DNA from: Propionibacterium sp. oral taxon 192 str. F0372
GTDB taxonomy: Bacteria; Actinomycetota; Actinomycetes; Propionibacteriales; Propionibacteriaceae
Assembly (NCBI RefSeq): GCF_000413315.1
Contig: NZ_KE340297.1
Location: forward strand, 929,013 to 993,012
Reading direction: 5' to 3'
Length of the DNA stretch: 64,000 nucleotides
Shown here: in pieces, positions 47,370 through 56,771 of the stretch
Numbering within the stretch: position 1 is the first letter of the stretch
Layout: each line of letters opens with the position of its first letter
Notes under the pieces: generated by a model
The model's database searches: none
Told to the model about the DNA's origin: nothing
What the model saw: the letters and a program-made list of their open reading frames with translations, nothing else
Made by a program: the position numbers and the translations under genes

Positions 47370-48270
47370 TCCGAGCCTCGGTGTGGCGGTCATTGCCGCA
47401 GCCCTGCTGGCTGGTGGGGTGTGGCTGGTCGTTTGTGGACTGCGCGAGGCCCCGCCTGCTCTTGGCCCGGCATTGGAACAGCTCACCGGCCAAGGCGATG
47501 ACACTTGGGAAAGTTCCGGGCCTGCCTTGGTGATCGACGAGAGCTCGCGGCTGGAGAATCTTGGTGCCCTTGCCTATCAGAGGCTGAGACTGCCATTACC
47601 GGAGCGCACCGTGACGATGCTCACCTTGGAGGGCCGCTCAATCGGTGATTACTTCGTTCACAAGGCCTTCCTCTGCTTGGCCGGGCTGATGCTGCCCTCC
47701 TTGGCCACCCTCGTTTTCTCCTTGGTGATTCCCATCGGGTGGTCCCTGCCGCTGGTCGTCGGCTTGGCTGCCGGGATCCTGGGCTGGTTCTGGCCGGATA
47801 TCGCCCTTCGCTCCTCGCAGACTCGCACCGACAGCGATGCTCGGGAGGCGGTGAGCACCTATTTCGACCTGGTGCTCTTGGAGAGGCTCGCCAACCAGAG
47901 TGCCACCGGGGCGCTGGATGCTGCGGCCGGGCTCTCCGACGCCCCGGTGTTCCGCCACATCCGTTCGGCTCTCACCCAGGCCAGGCTGGAGCAGCGTCCC
48001 CCGTGGCGGGATCTGCACCGGTGCGCCGAGGAATTGTCCATCCCAGCGATTGCCGATATCGCCGACATCATGCGACTGGAAGACCAGGGCGCATCCCTCG
48101 CCGACGTGCTGTCGGCCCGGGTTGCTGAACTCCGCGACGCCCATCTCGGCGCAGAGAAGCAGGAAGCAACCCGGACAAGCGAACGAATGACCTTGTGGAT
48201 GACCATCCCGGTGATCATCTTCGCGCTTGCGATGCTGATCCCGCCGATGCTGCGGATGGCCTCCGGCTGA
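47362..48270 (+). CDS. tadC: TadC-like type II secretion F domain protein
   Basis: 302 residues, same platform family as the preceding gene: early membrane segments, a T2SSF domain (VSTYFDLVLLERLANQSATGALDAAA...) and a final segment (MTIPVIIFALAMLIPPMLRM). Overlaps tadB by eight bases. Confidence 0.85.
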   Translation: MPDPSLGVAVIAAALLAGGVWLVVCGLREAPPALGPALEQLTGQGDDTWESSGPALVIDESSRLENLGALAYQRLRLPLPERTVTMLTLEGRSIGDYFVHKAFLCLAGLMLPSLATLVFSLVIPIGWSLPLVVGLAAGILGWFWPDIALRSSQTRTDSDAREAVSTYFDLVLLERLANQSATGALDAAAGLSDAPVFRHIRSALTQARLEQRPPWRDLHRCAEELSIPAIADIADIMRLEDQGASLADVLSARVAELRDAHLGAEKQEATRTSERMTLWMTIPVIIFALAMLIPPMLRMASG

Positions 48271-48312
48271 CTGCCGCTTCTGATGACCGACCCCTGATGA
48301 ATGGAGAAGACG

Positions 48313-48558
48313 ATGGACTCACACCAACCCAACCCAAGGACCGGTTACCGACGGATGGTTTCCCCGGGGGTCACTTCACTGTGCAACCGGTTCGTCGGAC
48401 AGCTTGTCGAGTTCCACCACCGTGAACGCACCGATCCTCGCGGCCTGTCTCAGTCCACCGAGAATGCGATCCTGCTCACTGGCGCCGTCGCCTTGGCCAT
48501 CACGGTCGTCGGGCTGGTCACCACATTCGTCAAGGGCAAACTCGCGAATTTGGGCTGA
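48313..48558 (+). CDS. Flp-type prepilin candidate
   Basis: 81 residues from ATG 48313 behind GGAGA. An unusually long leader of about 45 residues precedes STENAILLTGAVALAITVVGLVTTF, a single hydrophobic segment near the C-terminus as in Flp prepilins. No strict G/XXXXEY cleavage motif is visible. It lies between tadC and the pseudopilin genes, exactly where Flp is expected. Confidence 0.65.
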   Translation: MDSHQPNPRTGYRRMVSPGVTSLCNRFVGQLVEFHHRERTDPRGLSQSTENAILLTGAVALAITVVGLVTTFVKGKLANLG

Positions 48559-48559
48559 C

Positions 48560-48931
48560 ATGATGCCCCCGGTGGATCGTCATTGCCGTGGGATGAGTGA
48601 TTCGGTCCAGTGGGCCGTGCTCGCCCCGCTCGTCTTCGCGTGCATCTTCATGATCATCCAAGCGGGTACGTGGATGGTCGGACGCTCTGCCATCCAGCAG
48701 GCGGCGATGACCGGTGCGGAGCGGGCGGCGATTCTCGGCAACGGCCCCGGCGATGCCCGGGGTGCTGCTCTTCGCGTCGCGAATGAGGCCGGTCTGCGGG
48801 AGGTGACGGTGGTGATCAACGACGATGGCCAGCGGGTGATCGTCGAGGTGCGGGCGGAGCTCGTCACATTACTGCCTGGGAAACTGAACCGGGTCGCTGC
48901 AGATGCCACCAGGATGAAGGAGCCGTCATGA
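48560..48931 (+). CDS. TadE-like pseudopilin
   Basis: About 123 residues. A short leader is followed by SDSVQWAVLAPLVFACIFMIIQAGTWMVGRSAIQQAA, the TadE membrane segment and helix, then a small beta-rich tail. The start is uncertain (48560, 48563 or 48593); the upstream ones overlap or abut the previous stop. Confidence 0.75.
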   Translation: MMPPVDRHCRGMSDSVQWAVLAPLVFACIFMIIQAGTWMVGRSAIQQAAMTGAERAAILGNGPGDARGAALRVANEAGLREVTVVINDDGQRVIVEVRAELVTLLPGKLNRVAADATRMKEPS

Positions 48932-49350
48932 ACAGGCAGCGAGGAGCAGCCGCCACCGAGGTGGCAGTCATCGTCCCGGTAATCGTCTTGTTCATCGGGG
49001 CACTCGGTATTGGGTGGCGGATCAATGCTGCCCGCACCAAGCTTGCCGATGCCGCAGCCTCAGCGGCGCGTGCCGCTTCGATAGTCAACAGTGCCGCAGC
49101 CGCCCCTCGGGTGGCGGAACAGGCCGTGCGGGCGGATTTGGACACCGTGGGGCTGCGATGCGCCGATATCGGGGTGAGCGTCGACACGTCGGGGTACTGG
49201 GCGCCCCTCGGAGCCCCCGCCACCGTCGGAGTCCGGGTTTCCTGCACCGTGGACATGTCCGATCTGGGAGTTGCCGGACTCGGTGGACGGCACCGGTTCA
49301 CTGCCACCGCCCAGGAAGCCCTGGACACCCATCGAAGGAGGTCGCCATGA
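48928..49350 (+). CDS. TadE/TadG-like pseudopilin
   Basis: 140 residues starting NRQRGAAATEVAVIVPVIVLFIGALGIGWRINAARTKLADAAASAAR, a classic RGAATxE TadE/G leader-like segment. The rest has two cysteines and strands. Overlaps both neighbours by four bases. Confidence 0.8.
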   Translation: MNRQRGAAATEVAVIVPVIVLFIGALGIGWRINAARTKLADAAASAARAASIVNSAAAAPRVAEQAVRADLDTVGLRCADIGVSVDTSGYWAPLGAPATVGVRVSCTVDMSDLGVAGLGGRHRFTATAQEALDTHRRRSP

Positions 49351-51974
49351 GGGGAGCTGAACTGCTCAAGGGGTTGGTGGCCATCGTCGCTAGTCTGCTG
49401 CTCGTTGTCGGGGGAGCCGCTCTGCTGGTGTTCGCTGGACGCCTTGATATCTTCGGCGATATCGAGTGGACGAGCTTGTTTACTACGAGGGACGACGGTT
49501 CGCTGGTGCTGGGGCTGGTGACCGTCGTCGGCTGGATTGCATGGGGATTACTCACCGCATCCCTGCTGGTCGATCTGGTGAATGGGCTCACTGGGCGCCT
49601 ACCGCGACGCAGGATCCCGCTGGTGGGCCTTTTCCATCCGCTCACCGTGGTGCTGGCGACGGCGATTCTCGGCATGATCACCCACCCGCCGGTGGTCCCG
49701 GAGGCCGTCGCGGCTCTGCCTGGTGCGCCTGCGGGAGGGCAGGCCACCACGCAGACCATCGGCGTCGTGGACGATGCCCCGGAGGATGAACAGGGCGTGC
49801 ACCACCTCACCACACCGGGTGATGACCTGTGGAGTCTCGCCGAGCGCTACTACGGAGACGGCACCCGATGGCGTCGGCTGGCGGAGGCCAACCGGACCCT
49901 GCTGCCCCACGACACCGATGTACTGCCGAGCGGGGTACTGCTTTTCGTTCCCGATCCCACCCCGCCGCAGCAGATCGTCGTCGCCGAGGGGGACACACTC
50001 AGCGGCCTGGCCCGCACGCATCTGGGCGATGAGCAGGCCTGGTGGCGTATCGCAGCGGTGAACCCCGAGCTGGCGGATCCGGACATCCTTGGGGTGGGGA
50101 TGATCCTCAATCTTCCCACGGGGCCAGATTCGGTCGGGGAAGCCGCCCGGGTGGGGCGAACCGACCCGGCAGAGGATTCTGCAGCGCCCGGAGATTCCAC
50201 GATGCCCGACCGGTCAACTTCATCCGGTGAACCCGCCAGCTCCGGTGAATCACCCGGGATACCGGGTGGCCAACCGGCGACTACAGCCGGGGAACCCGGC
50301 ACCCCGACCGATCCGGTTCCCAGGCCACAAGGCGACGGGAACCCGGTTCCGGTGGCGCATGTCCCGGCCCCGGTGCTCGCAACGAGCTTATTCACCGGAG
50401 TGATGGGTGCCGGGTTGGCGACGGCTTTCGCGGTGCGGCGAAGGCGGCAGCTCGCGGGTCGGCCGGTCGGGTTCCGGCTCCCGGCGTTGCGCCCCGGTCT
50501 CGCCATAGAGCAGGCCGTGCTGGCCAGCCGGGCCGCGCAGTCCGAGACCGTTGAGGCCGGGGCTACCACCGTCGAATTGGGCCAGGATCTCAGGCGCGAT
50601 GTGATCGCCGATGCCGTGACGGTGATCCGGGGTCCCGACGGCTTGGATGTCTCCATGGCCAACGCCATCGCGGCCGCACTGGCGGTTGACGTGGAGCGCC
50701 GGTCCATGGAGATCGTGTGCGGGGGTACCTCCTTCGCATGGCTCGACAGCCTCGATGAACCGCTTTTGACAACGTGTTATTCCACGACGGCAGTGAAGCG
50801 GTTGGAGCATGTGATCGCCATGAGGTCCCAGCATTTGGCGACGGGAATGAGTATCGCCGACACCGACTGGCCAACGATGGTGTTCGTCGTCGAGGCCCCT
50901 GGCCTGCGGGTCGATCCCGGCAGGCTGGCCGGTCTCGGTGTTGCCGTGGTGCAGTGTGCCGGGGACACCGACGGCGATCTGCCTGGTCACCAGGTCCGCG
51001 TCGACGAGCAGTGGGCGCTGCACGACGAGGTGATCGGCACCTTCCGCCCCAATCTTCTGCACGCTCCGGCTCGCCGGGTGCTGGAGGAGATCTTCAATGT
51101 GGCCGACGACACCCAGTACCCGGAGGCTCCTTGGTGGGATCACTCCCCGGCTGCCGGACTCCCCAGCCCCCTCACTGCCGCAGTCGCTCCAGCCATGATG
51201 GAGGTGCCTTCCGTGGTCAGCTCCCCAACCACTGATTCCGCTGGGCATCCGGTGGTGAAACTCATGGGACCTGTCGAGTTGGAGGGCGCACGCGGGCCCA
51301 CGCCCGCCCGAGCCATGAAGCAGTGCATCGAGTACGCGGCCTGGCTGTTGCTGCACCCCGGTGCGTCGGCCTCGGTGATGGCCGATGCCCTAGTCGTTGC
51401 GGAAACGACCAGGCGGTCCAATATGAGCAGGCTGCGTACCTGGCTGGGCAACGATGATGCCGGGGAGCCCTATCTGCCCGATGCCTACACCGGGCGGATC
51501 ATGCTTCACCCGGCGGTGACTTCCGATTGGGAGGAGATGCAGATTCTCGTGAGCGGGGGAGTGAACCGGGCGACGAGCGAGGCGCTGCGCAAGGGCCTCG
51601 AACTGGTGCGGGGTGCCCCGCTGGCCGACGCGGCGCCCGGGCAATGGGTATGGGCCGAACAACTGCGCAACGATATGAGCGCCATGATCTGTGATATGGG
51701 CGTGGTGCTTGCCCGGCGCAGTCTCGCCGCCGATGACCCGCAAACCGCACGATGGGCCGTCGAACGGGCCAGGTGGGCGGCCCCGGACGATGAATCGCTA
51801 TTGGTCACCGCCTTACAGATCGCCGCCCACAGCGGGGAACGGGAGCATATCGACCCCTTGGTATTGCAGATCACTCGTCGCGCCCGGACGATGGGCGTTG
51901 ATCTGCGTCCCGACACGGTTGAGGTGTTGCAGCAGGTTGTCGAGGGCCGCAATCGCCCGGGTGTGGTGTCGTGA
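49347..51974 (+). CDS. Membrane protein with tandem LysM and C-terminal BTAD domains
   Basis: 875 residues; ATG 49347 is supported by GAAGGAGG. Three membrane segments lie in residues 10-110. LysM 1 is about 151-205 (DDLWSLAERYYGDGTRWRRLAEAN) and LysM 2 about 209-262 (DTLSGLARTHLGDEQAWWRIAAVN). A Pro/Ser/Gly linker and a fourth membrane segment (345-362) follow. The C-terminal 240 residues resemble the bacterial transcriptional activator domain (KLMGPVELEGA... to TVEVLQQVV). Such fusions occur in actinobacterial Tad loci; LysM should bind peptidoglycan outside, BTAD stay inside. Confidence 0.82.
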   Translation: MRGAELLKGLVAIVASLLLVVGGAALLVFAGRLDIFGDIEWTSLFTTRDDGSLVLGLVTVVGWIAWGLLTASLLVDLVNGLTGRLPRRRIPLVGLFHPLTVVLATAILGMITHPPVVPEAVAALPGAPAGGQATTQTIGVVDDAPEDEQGVHHLTTPGDDLWSLAERYYGDGTRWRRLAEANRTLLPHDTDVLPSGVLLFVPDPTPPQQIVVAEGDTLSGLARTHLGDEQAWWRIAAVNPELADPDILGVGMILNLPTGPDSVGEAARVGRTDPAEDSAAPGDSTMPDRSTSSGEPASSGESPGIPGGQPATTAGEPGTPTDPVPRPQGDGNPVPVAHVPAPVLATSLFTGVMGAGLATAFAVRRRRQLAGRPVGFRLPALRPGLAIEQAVLASRAAQSETVEAGATTVELGQDLRRDVIADAVTVIRGPDGLDVSMANAIAAALAVDVERRSMEIVCGGTSFAWLDSLDEPLLTTCYSTTAVKRLEHVIAMRSQHLATGMSIADTDWPTMVFVVEAPGLRVDPGRLAGLGVAVVQCAGDTDGDLPGHQVRVDEQWALHDEVIGTFRPNLLHAPARRVLEEIFNVADDTQYPEAPWWDHSPAAGLPSPLTAAVAPAMMEVPSVVSSPTTDSAGHPVVKLMGPVELEGARGPTPARAMKQCIEYAAWLLLHPGASASVMADALVVAETTRRSNMSRLRTWLGNDDAGEPYLPDAYTGRIMLHPAVTSDWEEMQILVSGGVNRATSEALRKGLELVRGAPLADAAPGQWVWAEQLRNDMSAMICDMGVVLARRSLAADDPQTARWAVERARWAAPDDESLLVTALQIAAHSGEREHIDPLVLQITRRARTMGVDLRPDTVEVLQQVVEGRNRPGVVS

Positions 51975-52062
51975 GGGTGGGCCCATCAGCAACGTGACCG
52001 GTTATCCGCAGCGGGGAGGGATCGTGCCGGTTCTCTCGGGTGCTTGCCCAGTCGACGCGGAA

Positions 52063-52956
52063 TCAACCAAGGGCGCCCACCTGTTCCGCTGTTCCGTAGG
52101 AGGGCTGGGCGCCATAACCGGTTGCCGCGTGGGCGGCTACCCGGCAGGCGAATGCGGTGGCTTGCTCCACGTCATCACCTCGGGCTAGTCGCACGGCTAG
52201 GGCTCCGGTGAGGGCATCCCCGCAACCGACCGTGTCCACTGCCTGCACTTTCGGGGATGCGATCTCGGTGATCTGCCGGTCCCGGATGACGGCGGCGCCG
52301 ACGGCTCCCAGGGTCACCACTCCCAGCAGTTGTCGCTCGGCCAGCCACCCGGTAATCCTCGCCCGGTCCTCTCTCCAGCTCAGGCCGGTCGCCTGTTCGA
52401 TCTCCACCTCGTTGAGCACCAGCACGTCGGTATCCACCAGAAGCTCATCTGGTAAGGACTGGAAGGGTGATGGGTTGAGGATCACCCGGGCCCCCATCTG
52501 TTGCCCGGCCCGGGCAGCGGCCATCACCGCATCCATCGGGATCTCCAGCATCGTCGTCACCACTTCCGGGCGGGCGAGCGTGATCTGCTCATGAATCTGG
52601 GTGGAGGTCACCGCATTGTTCGCTCCGCCCACCACGATGATTGTGTTCTCACCGGTGTGGTCCACGGTGATCAATGCGGTGCCGGTGGGGGCCGCGACGG
52701 TACTCAGCCGACACTCCACCTGGTCGCGGTCGGCCAGGGCGGTCAACCACTCGCCATCCGGGTCGTCTCCCACACAGCCCACCAAGCCGACGCTGGTCAT
52801 TCCTAGCCGGGAAGCCGCCACTGCTTGGTTCATCCCCTTGCCGCCAGGGCAACGGGTGATCTCGTCGCCGAGGATCGTCTCCCCGGGTGCGGGGAACCGC
52901 GGTGTGCGGACGATGACATCGACATTCAACGAGCCAACGACTAGGACTTCACTCAT
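52063..52956 (-). CDS. rbsK: PfkB-family ribokinase
   Basis: 297 residues. ATP-dependent sugar kinase, probably ribose to ribose-5-phosphate. Substrate motif GSLNVDVIVRTPRFPAPGET and GGKGMNQAVAASRLG; C-terminal catalytic motif DTVGCGDALTGALA retains the catalytic aspartate but has Cys where GAGD is usual. ATG 52956 follows AAGGAG. No ribose transporter is adjacent. Confidence 0.88.
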   Translation of the reverse strand: MSEVLVVGSLNVDVIVRTPRFPAPGETILGDEITRCPGGKGMNQAVAASRLGMTSVGLVGCVGDDPDGEWLTALADRDQVECRLSTVAAPTGTALITVDHTGENTIIVVGGANNAVTSTQIHEQITLARPEVVTTMLEIPMDAVMAAARAGQQMGARVILNPSPFQSLPDELLVDTDVLVLNEVEIEQATGLSWREDRARITGWLAERQLLGVVTLGAVGAAVIRDRQITEIASPKVQAVDTVGCGDALTGALAVRLARGDDVEQATAFACRVAAHAATGYGAQPSYGTAEQVGALG

Positions 52957-52998
52957 CGCACTCCTTGCTTCATCCTTGATCACCGGGCGGCATCACGA

Positions 52999-54315
52999 TC
53001 AGTGGGCGTTGACGGTTCCGACGTCGTAGGCCTCAGTCGTCCCACGGCTGACTGCCCAGAACCATGCCGCGAGCAGGGCGAACCACACCCCAAGCCCCAC
53101 CCCTGCCGGGATCGAGAAGCCGTCGGGTGGCAGCACCAAGGCGGCAATGACGGCCCCGGTCACGTAACCGCAATTGTTGATGATGTCGTGCATCAGGGTG
53201 ACCCGGCCGCGGGCTTCGTCGCTGATGTGGGCCTGCACCAAGGTATCGGCTGCGATCTTGATCGACTGAAGGCACAGCCCGACAACCAGCCCACAGACGA
53301 TCATCACCACGGGGACGAGGGTGGCCCCTGCGATGATCTGCGCGAGGGCTGCGGTGCCTAGTGCGATCATCATCATGCGACACAGACCGGTGCGGGCGCT
53401 CAGCGGTGCGGCGACTAGCCCTGAGGTCGCGAAACCGGCGCCGGTGGCGGCGAACCACACTCCCATTGACAGCACCGAGGTCTCGACCCCGTCGGAGGGG
53501 AAGTGATGGCGGTACAGCACGACAATCATCGTCATCAACAACCCGTAGCCAGCGCGTGAAGCGAAGACGAGCAGCACCCCGTTGAGCGCTGGGCGTGCCG
53601 CAACCAATTCGGCGAAGGCCTGGCGCAGGCCGGTGAACACCGAGGTGATGGAGGAGACCCGCCGTGTCGTGGGGCCCAACGCGGTGCGGGTGAAGCCGCG
53701 CAGGATCCAGACCCCGGTGCAGAACAATCCGGCAGCGATCCCGAAAACCAGGACATCGCTGGGTCCCGGCGGCAGGCCAAGGCGTCCGGCCCCGAGCCGC
53801 AATCCGGCAGCCGACCCGCCAGCGACAAGCATTGTTACAGGTCCGAGCATCGGCATAACGGCGGCCGCATCCAAGTATTCGTCGTCATCGACGGTGTGCG
53901 GCATGCCCGCCCCAAGTCCAGCGAGCTGCAACCGGTTCAACGACAGCACGATCACCAGCACGACGGCCAGCAGCACCTGCCAGCCACCACTCGTGCGGCC
54001 CGTGCCAACGAGGATGGCCAGCACGACCGCCAATACGCTACGGGTCAGATCGCTCACCCGCACCGTCGAGGTGCGCGCGAATCTGTCCAAGATAGGCCCA
54101 ACGAACGGCCCGGCGACGGCCATCGGCATCATCACCAAGGCGATCACTGCGGCGACCGCAGCCGCATCGGCTTGCGACTGTGGATTCAGCAGCACATAGG
54201 AGGCCATGCCGATCTGGATGACCGCGTCGCCGGACTGGGTGGCGAGTCGTACGCCTACCATGCGTCTGAAAGCGGCGTGCCGGGTGAGCCGCCTCATCCG
54301 TCGTAGTCCGTCCAC
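52999..54315 (-). CDS. Major facilitator superfamily transporter
   Basis: About 438 residues with some 12 hydrophobic segments. The PFVGPILDRFART loop between the second and third segments is the MFS motif A analogue. TetA/macrolide efflux-like organisation suggests drug or metabolite export; substrate unknown. The start is taken as GTG 54315 with low certainty; ATG 54294 is possible and neither has a good ribosome site. Confidence 0.78.
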   Translation of the reverse strand: MDGLRRMRRLTRHAAFRRMVGVRLATQSGDAVIQIGMASYVLLNPQSQADAAAVAAVIALVMMPMAVAGPFVGPILDRFARTSTVRVSDLTRSVLAVVLAILVGTGRTSGGWQVLLAVVLVIVLSLNRLQLAGLGAGMPHTVDDDEYLDAAAVMPMLGPVTMLVAGGSAAGLRLGAGRLGLPPGPSDVLVFGIAAGLFCTGVWILRGFTRTALGPTTRRVSSITSVFTGLRQAFAELVAARPALNGVLLVFASRAGYGLLMTMIVVLYRHHFPSDGVETSVLSMGVWFAATGAGFATSGLVAAPLSARTGLCRMMMIALGTAALAQIIAGATLVPVVMIVCGLVVGLCLQSIKIAADTLVQAHISDEARGRVTLMHDIINNCGYVTGAVIAALVLPPDGFSIPAGVGLGVWFALLAAWFWAVSRGTTEAYDVGTVNAH

Positions 54316-54532
54316 GGGCTCATGATATGGCCGCAGTCGTTTACCCACGTGATGACTCCACCGGCGATCGGGTTGTTCTGATCCTGCGACTGTCCCGCAC
54401 CGTGGGCGGAGGAGGTTCCACCGGTGGTCCGACCGCGGTCTTTCCATTGCCAAAGAGGCTCACCAAAATGACGTTTCGCCTGACAGATGGCCGTTGCTTT
54501 GGTTACATGATTGAGTTACGACAGGAGGATCG

Positions 54533-54988
54533 ATGAGTCACAACGTCGTGACCCCTTCCGATCCGGGCGAGCCTAGCAATCGTCCGGGTGCCATGAGGTC
54601 TGTACAATCCGCCGAAGCGATCTGTGACGCGAGGCAGGTCCGCGATGTCATCACAGGTTTCATCGACGAGACTACCCGGCGAGGGGTTCCTCCCGAACCG
54701 TTGCGTGCCAAGCTGACTGGTGGCGGAACTGCACGCACCGACAAGAAAGGCTGGTATATCAGCGTAGACCGCTCCGCCGCCATCGGGGAGGACGGCAACT
54801 ACTACCTGCTCACTGTGCCCGGTGGTTTGAAGGAGCGCATCACCGGGGTGCGGTTGGCGCCCTCGCGGCCTACCCCGGCTCGGGTCAAACAGCAGGCTGG
54901 GCAGCAAAATGACGATCTCGACGACTATCTGACCCGGGCTCTCGCGCGACGCATCAACGAAGCAAGCCGCATCGCTGACGATGGCTGA
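54533..54988 (+). CDS. Hypothetical protein, 151 residues
   Basis: Good ACAGGAGG ribosome site. A central ARTDKKGWYISVDRSAAIGEDGNYYLLTVPGGLKERITG stretch could be a small beta domain; the acidic helical tail ends YLTRALARRINEAS. No membrane segment. No family recognised; it stands alone between the MFS gene and the TRAP island. Confidence 0.65.
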   Translation: MSHNVVTPSDPGEPSNRPGAMRSVQSAEAICDARQVRDVITGFIDETTRRGVPPEPLRAKLTGGGTARTDKKGWYISVDRSAAIGEDGNYYLLTVPGGLKERITGVRLAPSRPTPARVKQQAGQQNDDLDDYLTRALARRINEASRIADDG

Positions 54989-55228
54989 ACCCACACGAGA
55001 ACCTCAACCGTTGCTGCAACTTGATGCCATTTCTAGACATTAAAAAGAATTTTCTTCTGTCTCGGATCTCACAAGAGATTTTTCGACTTCTCCTGCAGCG
55101 ATCGGCTGAAGGCGATAAATATTTTTAGTCAGACGTCAGACCTCTGCTGGCTTGATTCTTCGCTCGCATACCACGCGGTGGTCTTGAATGGCGAATCGAT
55201 CAAATTCGATCTACGCTTCCCTCAAGAC

Positions 55229-55264
55229 CCAGGAGGTTGCTGAGGGTGATCAGCAGCCTCCTGG
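55229..55264 (+). terminator. Isolated hairpin, possible terminator or small RNA end
   Basis: CCAGGAGGTTGCTGA pairs with TCAGCAGCCTCCTGG (one G-T wobble) across a 6-nt loop. It is 240 bases after the nearest stop codon and has no T-run, so it may belong to an unannotated transcript. Confidence 0.4.
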
Positions 55265-55405
55265 TGCCATGTTCACCCCCATTCGTCCCCCAGCCGTGGT
55301 GTCCGGTGTTGCTGCCGAGACTCATCGCGGGGCAAGATGCCCCAATCTTGATTAACTCGCTTGCACTCAAGCGATCGCCGCTCAGGTCAACTATGGCAAC
55401 TTGAT

Positions 55406-55429
55406 CACAGTTCCGTATAGGGAACTGTG
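55406..55429. promoter_or_regulatory. Operator-like inverted repeat upstream of the first dctP
   Basis: Perfect 9-bp repeat CACAGTTCC-GTATAG-GGAACTGTG. The TTCC/GGAA half-site arrangement fits sites reported for IclR-type regulators; the IclR gene at 61416 is the nearest candidate. Lies about 255 bases before dctP. Confidence 0.55.
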
Positions 55430-55682
55430 CCAGGATGTGAAAACACCTTCCTCGCCACCGACGATAAAAAGACTTGTCAAACCCAGATAATCGCGGCAGT
55501 GACCGACCAGTACCGAGACGGGGCTGACGACCCCGGCGGTGCCGGTAGATTCATCGGATGCGTTGCCGTGGGCGCGTTGCCGCTTCTAGGCTCGGACCAA
55601 TCCGAGGCTCACCCGGGCCGTCGTGAAGAACATGTTTGTTCCGTAGTGGGCCCAATGTCGGGTCGCCAGAAGAGAGGTGCAC

Positions 55683-56714
55683 ATGAAGATCTCAAAGATC
55701 GTCACTACCGCAGCTGTCAGTTTGCTGTCCCTGAGCCTGGCCGCTTGTGGCGGGGGAGCGGGCTCGGGTGGTGGTGCGAAAACCATCTTCAAGCTGGCCT
55801 TCAACCAGACCGAACAGCATCCTCAGTACACAGCCGGCGTTGAGTTCGGCAAGAAGCTGGAAGAGGCCACCCAGGGTCGTTACACCGTCAAGGTCTACGC
55901 CAACGAGCAGCTCGGCGGTCAGGCCGACGTCATCCAGAACCTGTCCAATGGCTCGGTCGAGATGATGTGGGTCGGCGGTCCGGTGATGGAGTCCTACAAC
56001 CCTGATTTCGTTGTCTACAACCTGCCCTACATGTTCGATTCTGTGGAGTCGTTCCGGGCGACGATGGCCGATCTCGACGCGATGAAGGAGCTGTACACCT
56101 CCATAGAGGAGTCCAAGTCGATCACCGTCCTGGCCGGGGTATACGCCGGTTCCCGTAATGTGTACAACTCCAAGCGCCCGATCAATACCCCGGCCGATCT
56201 GAACGGTCTGAAGATCCGGGTGCAGCAGTCGGATTCCCAGGTGAAGATGATCGAAGCTATGGGTGCGGTCGCCTCCCCGATGAACAACGGTGAGGTCTAC
56301 TCCGCCCTGCAGACCGGTGTCATTGATGGTGCCGAGAACAACGAGCCGACCTGGGATGCTCTCAAGCAGTCCGAGGTGGCAAAGTACTACTCCTACACCC
56401 AGCACCTGATGATTCCGGACTACCTGCTCGTCTCCACCAAGGTTCTCAACGCGATGAGCGAGGAAGACCAGGAGGCATTCAAGAAGATCGTCCCGGAGAT
56501 CCAGGCCATGGCCTCCGACGGTTTCCAGGCCTTCACTGAGTCCTCCATTGAGCACGCCACCTCGATCGGTGCGCAGTTCAACCAGGTTGAGGACAAGCAG
56601 GCCTTCAAGGATCTCGTCCAGCCGCTGGTAGATGAGTCGATCAACGCGAACGAGACCCGCAAGGCCCTCGCTGAGACCATCACGGCCAACAACGCCGCGC
56701 ATCCTGCCAAGTGA
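55683..56714 (+). CDS. dctP: TRAP transporter substrate-binding lipoprotein (DctP), copy 1
   Basis: 343 residues. Signal peptide with lipobox LSLAAC, then the DctP fold: LAFNQTEQHPQYTAG, GGQADVIQNLSNGSVEMMWVGG, YNLPYMFDSVESF and the carboxylate-binding RVQQSDSQ region. Captures a small organic acid, probably a sugar acid given the neighbouring IdnD-like gene. ATG 55683 is preceded by GAGAGGTG. Closely similar along its whole length to the second copy at 57266. Confidence 0.92.
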   Translation: MKISKIVTTAAVSLLSLSLAACGGGAGSGGGAKTIFKLAFNQTEQHPQYTAGVEFGKKLEEATQGRYTVKVYANEQLGGQADVIQNLSNGSVEMMWVGGPVMESYNPDFVVYNLPYMFDSVESFRATMADLDAMKELYTSIEESKSITVLAGVYAGSRNVYNSKRPINTPADLNGLKIRVQQSDSQVKMIEAMGAVASPMNNGEVYSALQTGVIDGAENNEPTWDALKQSEVAKYYSYTQHLMIPDYLLVSTKVLNAMSEEDQEAFKKIVPEIQAMASDGFQAFTESSIEHATSIGAQFNQVEDKQAFKDLVQPLVDESINANETRKALAETITANNAAHPAK

Positions 56715-56735
56715 TCTTGCACTGAAGGCGTTTCG

Positions 56736-56771
56736 CTGGTGCCCCCGGGTGGAAAAACCCGGGGGCACCAG
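56736..56771 (+). terminator. Terminator-like hairpin after first dctP
   Basis: 15-bp perfect stem CTGGTGCCCCCGGGT / ACCCGGGGGCACCAG with a 6-nt loop, 21 bases after the stop; no T-run. Likely ends the first dctP message. Confidence 0.7.

Larger units (their letters stand above)
54989..55682. other. Spacer upstream of the TRAP island
   Basis: 694 bases. An AT-rich patch lies near 55030-55080. A 55-codon frame at 55188-55355 (MANRSNSIYASLKTQ...) has no clear ribosome site. A hairpin and an inverted-repeat operator candidate are listed separately. Confidence 0.5.

Noticed and set aside
55188..55355. 55-codon frame MANRSNSIYASLKTQ... upstream of dctP
   Set aside because: No clear ribosome site; a long hairpin lies inside it, which argues for non-coding DNA.
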